A stretch of 45,822 nucleotides of DNA from a virus. Every line of letters starts with the position of its first letter. The first letter of the stretch is position 1. Of this stretch, positions 42,360-45,822 are shown piece after piece. The position numbers and the translations under genes were made by a program. Under the pieces are notes generated by a model. The model saw nothing but the letters and a program-made list of their open reading frames with translations. It searched no databases and was not told where the DNA came from. Location: IMG/VR virus record IMGVR_UViG_3300049043_000192, positions 1 through 45,822 of that record, one strand, 5' to 3'.

Positions 42360-44751
42360 TTACCGGGCGCGGGCGATGGAGAAGGGATTTTCCGCCCACG
42401 CAAAACCAATGTATGTGGCGCCAGATGAATTAACGCTGGCGTCAGTTGTGCGCAACTTAAATCCGTTGCTGGTGATGTCTAGTAGATCAGTTGTGCCTTC
42501 AGCGTTAGAGAGGTTTGGATACAGCGGATTGTTGTCCACGTTGTAACCCTCACGCGCCGTATCAACCAAGGTCCAGTTTCCGGTGGTGCTAGAACACTTT
42601 AAAAGCACCAAGCGAGGGCGGAATCCAAGATACACAAAGCTGCCATCTGTCGATCCGTTGCCTGTGTAACTGAACCCATTACTGTACCCGGATACTGGGG
42701 CGAAGCAGTAGGCGACAATCCCGTTACCATTACCATTCACTGAAGCATCGGCAACACCAATTACAGTGCTGGTTGGCGTTGACCCCCATTCCGTGCTGAA
42801 AGTTGCTTTTGCTCCAGTGCTGTTTAATACAAGGTATTCATTAGCTGAAAATCCAGTAAACCAAACTGCCCAGGCATTTGTTGTGTTTCTGTTCTTGGCA
42901 ATAATCATTGCCGGTGTTACGCCTAAACCGTGACCAACAGTCGCGTTTGTGGCTCCATTGCCTGTAAACGTAACAACACTGAACCCCGCACTAGCGTTAG
43001 CCCTCACCGTAGAAGTGATGCTGCCTGCTGTGTTGGTGGAATCAGATCCAGCAGCGTCCCAGCACCATGCCGCATAGGTGGCTGAGGTGGTGTTGAGTTT
43101 GGCAAGCGCACCAAGCGAAAATCCGTCGCTGTTAAATGCAGTCAGACCCGTGCTTTGAGTTGTTTCAGCAGCGGTGCTGTTGCTGACAAGATCTTTGGTG
43201 GTGCCGCGCACTGCGTCATACAGCGCATGATCTGTTGCACCAGAACGCCCTTTAATCCACACAAACTCGGGCTGGAAACCAAGCCCACTAATCGTCTGGG
43301 TACTGCCGTTGCCGGTGTAGAGCTTGGTGTCGAAGTAGCTGCTGCCCTTGAGGATCGTGGGCGTGGGGAGGTTGGCGGTGTTGAGACTCTTGTAGCCCGA
43401 GGGGGCGGCGTAGGCGAAGGAGCGTTGGCCGAAGTTGGCGACGAAAACAGACCCACCACTATTTGATGAGTCAGAAATTGCAGGAAAAAACTCTCCAGAT
43501 AAAGAGCTGTAAGCAGTGCCCTGACTAGACCCGTTCTTGTAAAAAACTACTGTTCCTGCATCGAGCGTCTAACGCGACTCCGATCACATCGTTCGCTGTG
43601 TATGTAACACCATAGGAACACATAGGAGTTGCTGTTCCCTTTTAGCGCACTATTGACGTACGAATAGCCAGACCCATAAAAACCTAATGCGCTAGTCAGC
43701 GTTGCGCCAGCCTTTGCAATTCCAATTTCAGAGCTTCCTGTAATCGTTGTTGGTGTTATTTCCCAGTACCACTTGCCTGAGCTGAATGCCTATTGTTCCG
43801 TAGGTCAACCCATAATTTGCTGAAGGCGTTGTAACTTCTAAGTTTCCATTGGCTAAAGATGTTGGCTCCAGTATTCAGCGGATTCAACGTCGCATAATTC
43901 CCCACCACGGTTCCACCAGCATCGCCGCCGCTGGATGCGGTGCCATTAGTGGGGGAGTCTACGAGGGAGTCGTTGCCAGCACCTGCGGTGACGCTGAGAT
44001 TGTTTGGCGTCCAGTTATTGCCGTTGCCAGCAGTGTCCTTCCCTAATGTGGTGGCGGTTGCTGCGCTGTTATCCGAGAACGGCAGGTGGAAGCCGTTGGT
44101 GCCGTAGCTGCCGGTGTAGGCGATGGGGTTCCACACGCCAGTGGTGGCATCGAATGCACCGAAGCTGGTGGGCGTTAGCGCCTGACCGTCAATGAAGTAG
44201 ATGTCGGCTAGGTAGCCGTCAAAAGGCAGAGCCATCCCCAGCCAATGCCAATGTATTGCGTGTCAGCAGCATTTATTCCGCGCCAGCCAACGCTTGATCC
44301 GGGGTACGAAGCCGTATCAAATACAGTTATTCGCTCATTATTCACGTACATCCGCCAACGGTCTGTTGACGTGGCGTTAGTAGAGTCGTAATTAACAACA
44401 ATGTTGTACCAGGCTGATGGATCACGCAACACCCTCGTTGATGTTAAGCGAGCGGCTTGGCTGCTTCCGTTATTGAGCACTAAATCAAGCTTGTCGGAGT
44501 TATTTATCTGAATAACTCCATCATTGCCAAGCTGTTGACCCACCTGCGATAATTCGCCTGTTTATTCCAAGTTTTCCCAGCTTCATCCAAAAGCTGAAAG
44601 TCATTGTTGTTTGATTGCCCGCCGATGCCGGGGTGCGGGACAAGTAGGCACTGTCACTACTGTTGAACCTGAGGCTTCTGGAAATGCTGTAAGCACCAGC
44701 AGCGGCTGCGCTCTTTAACAGCAGTGCGTTGGCGTTTCCGGGAACTCCCAT
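42360..44751 (-). CDS. Large tail protein with LamG-like and repeat domains (several frameshifts)
   Basis: About 797 residues when joined. It starts at 44751 (MGVPGNANALLLKSAAAAGA). N-terminal concanavalin/LamG-like region: SISRSLRFNSSDSAYLSRTP, WMKLGKLG, DPSAWYNIVVNYDSTNATST, FDGYLADIYFIDGQALTPTS. Then GTNGFHLPFSDNSAATATTL and NWTPNNLSVTAG. The C-terminal domain is GFSVVTFTGNGATNATVGHG, MIIAKNRNTTNAWAVWFTGF, YIGFAWAENPFSIARAR. Indels lie near 44530, 44220, 43780, 43560 and 43250. This order is typical of phage tail proteins that bind cell-surface glycans. The ATG is three bases after the fibre gene's stop. Confidence 0.75.
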
Positions 44752-44754
44752 TGC

Positions 44755-45822
44755 TCAGCTCAGGTTGGTGATAAGAGTAGCCGTGATCTGTGTACTGGAC
44801 TGAACCGAGTACACCAGACAATCTCGCCCACTGGCCGTAGTTGTCAGCGTTGGTGCCGTCCCACCCGTGAAATCCCAGTAGCTGCCGTATGCCAAAGTCC
44901 GGCTACCTGTGCCGTCTTGCGTAATCCAAATACAGCCGCTAGCTCCAGCCGTTAGGTTGGTGGGGTTAGCCAAGGTGCGGTTGCCGCCGAGGGTGACGCT
45001 GAAGTTGTTGGCTGCACTGAAATCAGGTGTAATCGTGGCACCATCAGTTAGTGCGGAAATTGCGCCGCGTTGTTGTGCTGAGAACGATTGGGCGGTGTTA
45101 GTGACGGCAACGTTGGTGATGGCGCCCGTGTTGCCGTTGACGCTGAGAACGCCGGTGTTGGCAACCGCAGTACCAGTAACTGAAATGCCCGAGCCAGCCG
45201 TGACAACGGTGATGTTGGCGCTGCCGTCAAAGCTCACGCCTTGGATATTGCGGGCGGTGGCAAGCGTGGTGGCGGTGGTGGCGTTTCCGCTTAAAGCAGC
45301 GGTGATTGTTCCAGCGGAGAAGTTGCCGGATGCGTCGCGGGCGACGATGGCGCTTGCCGTGTTGGTGCTGACGGCGGTAGTAGCACTGTTGCTAACTTTT
45401 CCAGCGGTACTAATTGTGGCCAGTTTTGTATCTGCAATCGCTGCACTAGCGGAAATATCTGTGTTTGTAATTGCGCCAGACAACACCAATGTGCCAGTGG
45501 CATCCGGGAAAGTGATCGTGCGGTCAGCAGTAGGTTCGCAACTAAGTGTTAGTTCGTGGGCATCGGCGGTAGTGCCCTCTAACGTCAACGCGCCAGCGAT
45601 ATAAACCGTGCTGTCGAACGTGGCGGCACCGGTTACATCCAGCGTTCCGGGCAAATCAATACTGTCGGTCCATTCAACGCCGGTGCCAGCAGCATCCGTT
45701 TGAAGCAGTTGACGGGCAGCACCGTCCGCCAGTTTGCTAACTGCAATTTCAGCCGTGGCGCTGATGTCTGCGTCAACAATGACGCCCGATCCAATCGCGG
45801 TAACACCGGCATTGCTGATCGT
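44755..45822 (-). CDS. Tail fibre / repetitive tail protein, C-terminal part (continues from base 1)
   Basis: The frame enters from base 1 across the window end: VAVTGDV at bases 1-21 joins TISNAGVTAIGSGVIVDADI at the right end, with no stop. It continues QLLQTDAAGTGVEWTDSIDL, PGTLDVTGAATFDSTVYIAG, TADRTITFPDATGTLVLSGA and ends SSTQITATLITNLS. No true start lies inside this part. The internal MPGTL is within the protein. The C-terminal LAYGSYWDFTGGTAPTLTTT is a common fibre ending. A stop at 44755 is followed three bases later by the next gene's ATG. Confidence 0.8.
   Translation of the reverse strand, partial: TISNAGVTAIGSGVIVDADISATAEIAVSKLADGAARQLLQTDAAGTGVEWTDSIDLPGTLDVTGAATFDSTVYIAGALTLEGTTADAHELTLSCEPTADRTITFPDATGTLVLSGAITNTDISASAAIADTKLATISTAGKVSNSATTAVSTNTASAIVARDASGNFSAGTITAALSGNATTATTLATARNIQGVSFDGSANITVVTAGSGISVTGTAVANTGVLSVNGNTGAITNVAVTNTAQSFSAQQRGAISALTDGATITPDFSAANNFSVTLGGNRTLANPTNLTAGASGCIWITQDGTGSRTLAYGSYWDFTGGTAPTLTTTASGRDCLVYSVQSSTQITATLITNLS

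Noticed and set aside
1-45822. Integrase or lysogeny module
   Set aside because: No tyrosine or serine recombinase catalytic motif or CI-like repressor was seen. The HTH proteins present are small and lack other lysogeny context.

Overview
The window is the genome of a tailed double-stranded DNA phage. It has a terminase, portal, scaffold and HK97-type capsid, a tail tube with tape measure, a lambda-like tail tip, fibre genes and no contractile sheath. That gene set indicates siphovirus morphology. The host is probably a unicellular cyanobacterium of the Synechococcus/Cyanobium kind. This is an inference from several small proteins that I associate with picocyanobacterial phages. There is no psbA or other photosynthesis gene, and no integrase, so a lytic cycle is likely but not proven. 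The two ends of the window lie inside one tail-fibre gene and read continuously in frame from base 1 to base 45822. The window is therefore best read as a complete circular (or circularly permuted) genome cut at an arbitrary point.

The layout has two arms. The minus-strand arm runs from about 27.96 kb down through base 1, wraps to 45.8 kb and ends at about 38.47 kb. In transcription order it carries: an ssDNA-binding-like protein; a PD-(D/E)XK nuclease; a Cys-rich small protein; an unrecognised gene; an ArdA-like antirestriction protein; a putative small terminase; three tiny coupled genes; the large terminase; four small genes; the portal, scaffold and capsid; head-tail connector genes; the tail tube; gpG/gpGT chaperones with a canonical -1 slippery site; the tape measure; tail-tip proteins; two tail-tube-like paralogues; tail fibres; and a lysis block (candidate holin, a second membrane protein and a two-domain endolysin). 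The plus-strand arm (28.1-38.5 kb) carries replication and nucleotide genes: a Prim-Pol/PriCT/RecA-like primase-helicase, dCTP deaminase, a DUF3310 protein, family A DNA polymerase, and many small genes that mostly overlap by 1-4 bases. Exceptions to arm direction are plus-strand genes at 15.9, 19.6 and 40.3 kb and a minus-strand gene at 37.4 kb.

Many otherwise conserved genes are broken by single-base indels (tape measure, tail tip, primase-helicase, polymerase, tail fibres and more). The pieces join cleanly in neighbouring frames, which looks like uncorrected sequencing error rather than gene decay. Such genes are annotated over their full joined span.

The most interesting unexplained signals are: (1) a heptamer, GCTCCAG, about five times more common on the plus strand than on the minus strand regardless of gene direction (about 42 against 8 by eye), which resembles a Chi-like polar motif; (2) clusters of ATGAATGGC repeats at both ends of the 23.3-26.6 kb accessory region; (3) three tandem 32-bp repeats just upstream of a promoter-like sequence before the terminase block; (4) divergent genes that share one CATG as both start codons; and (5) three tail-tube-like proteins in one siphovirus genome.
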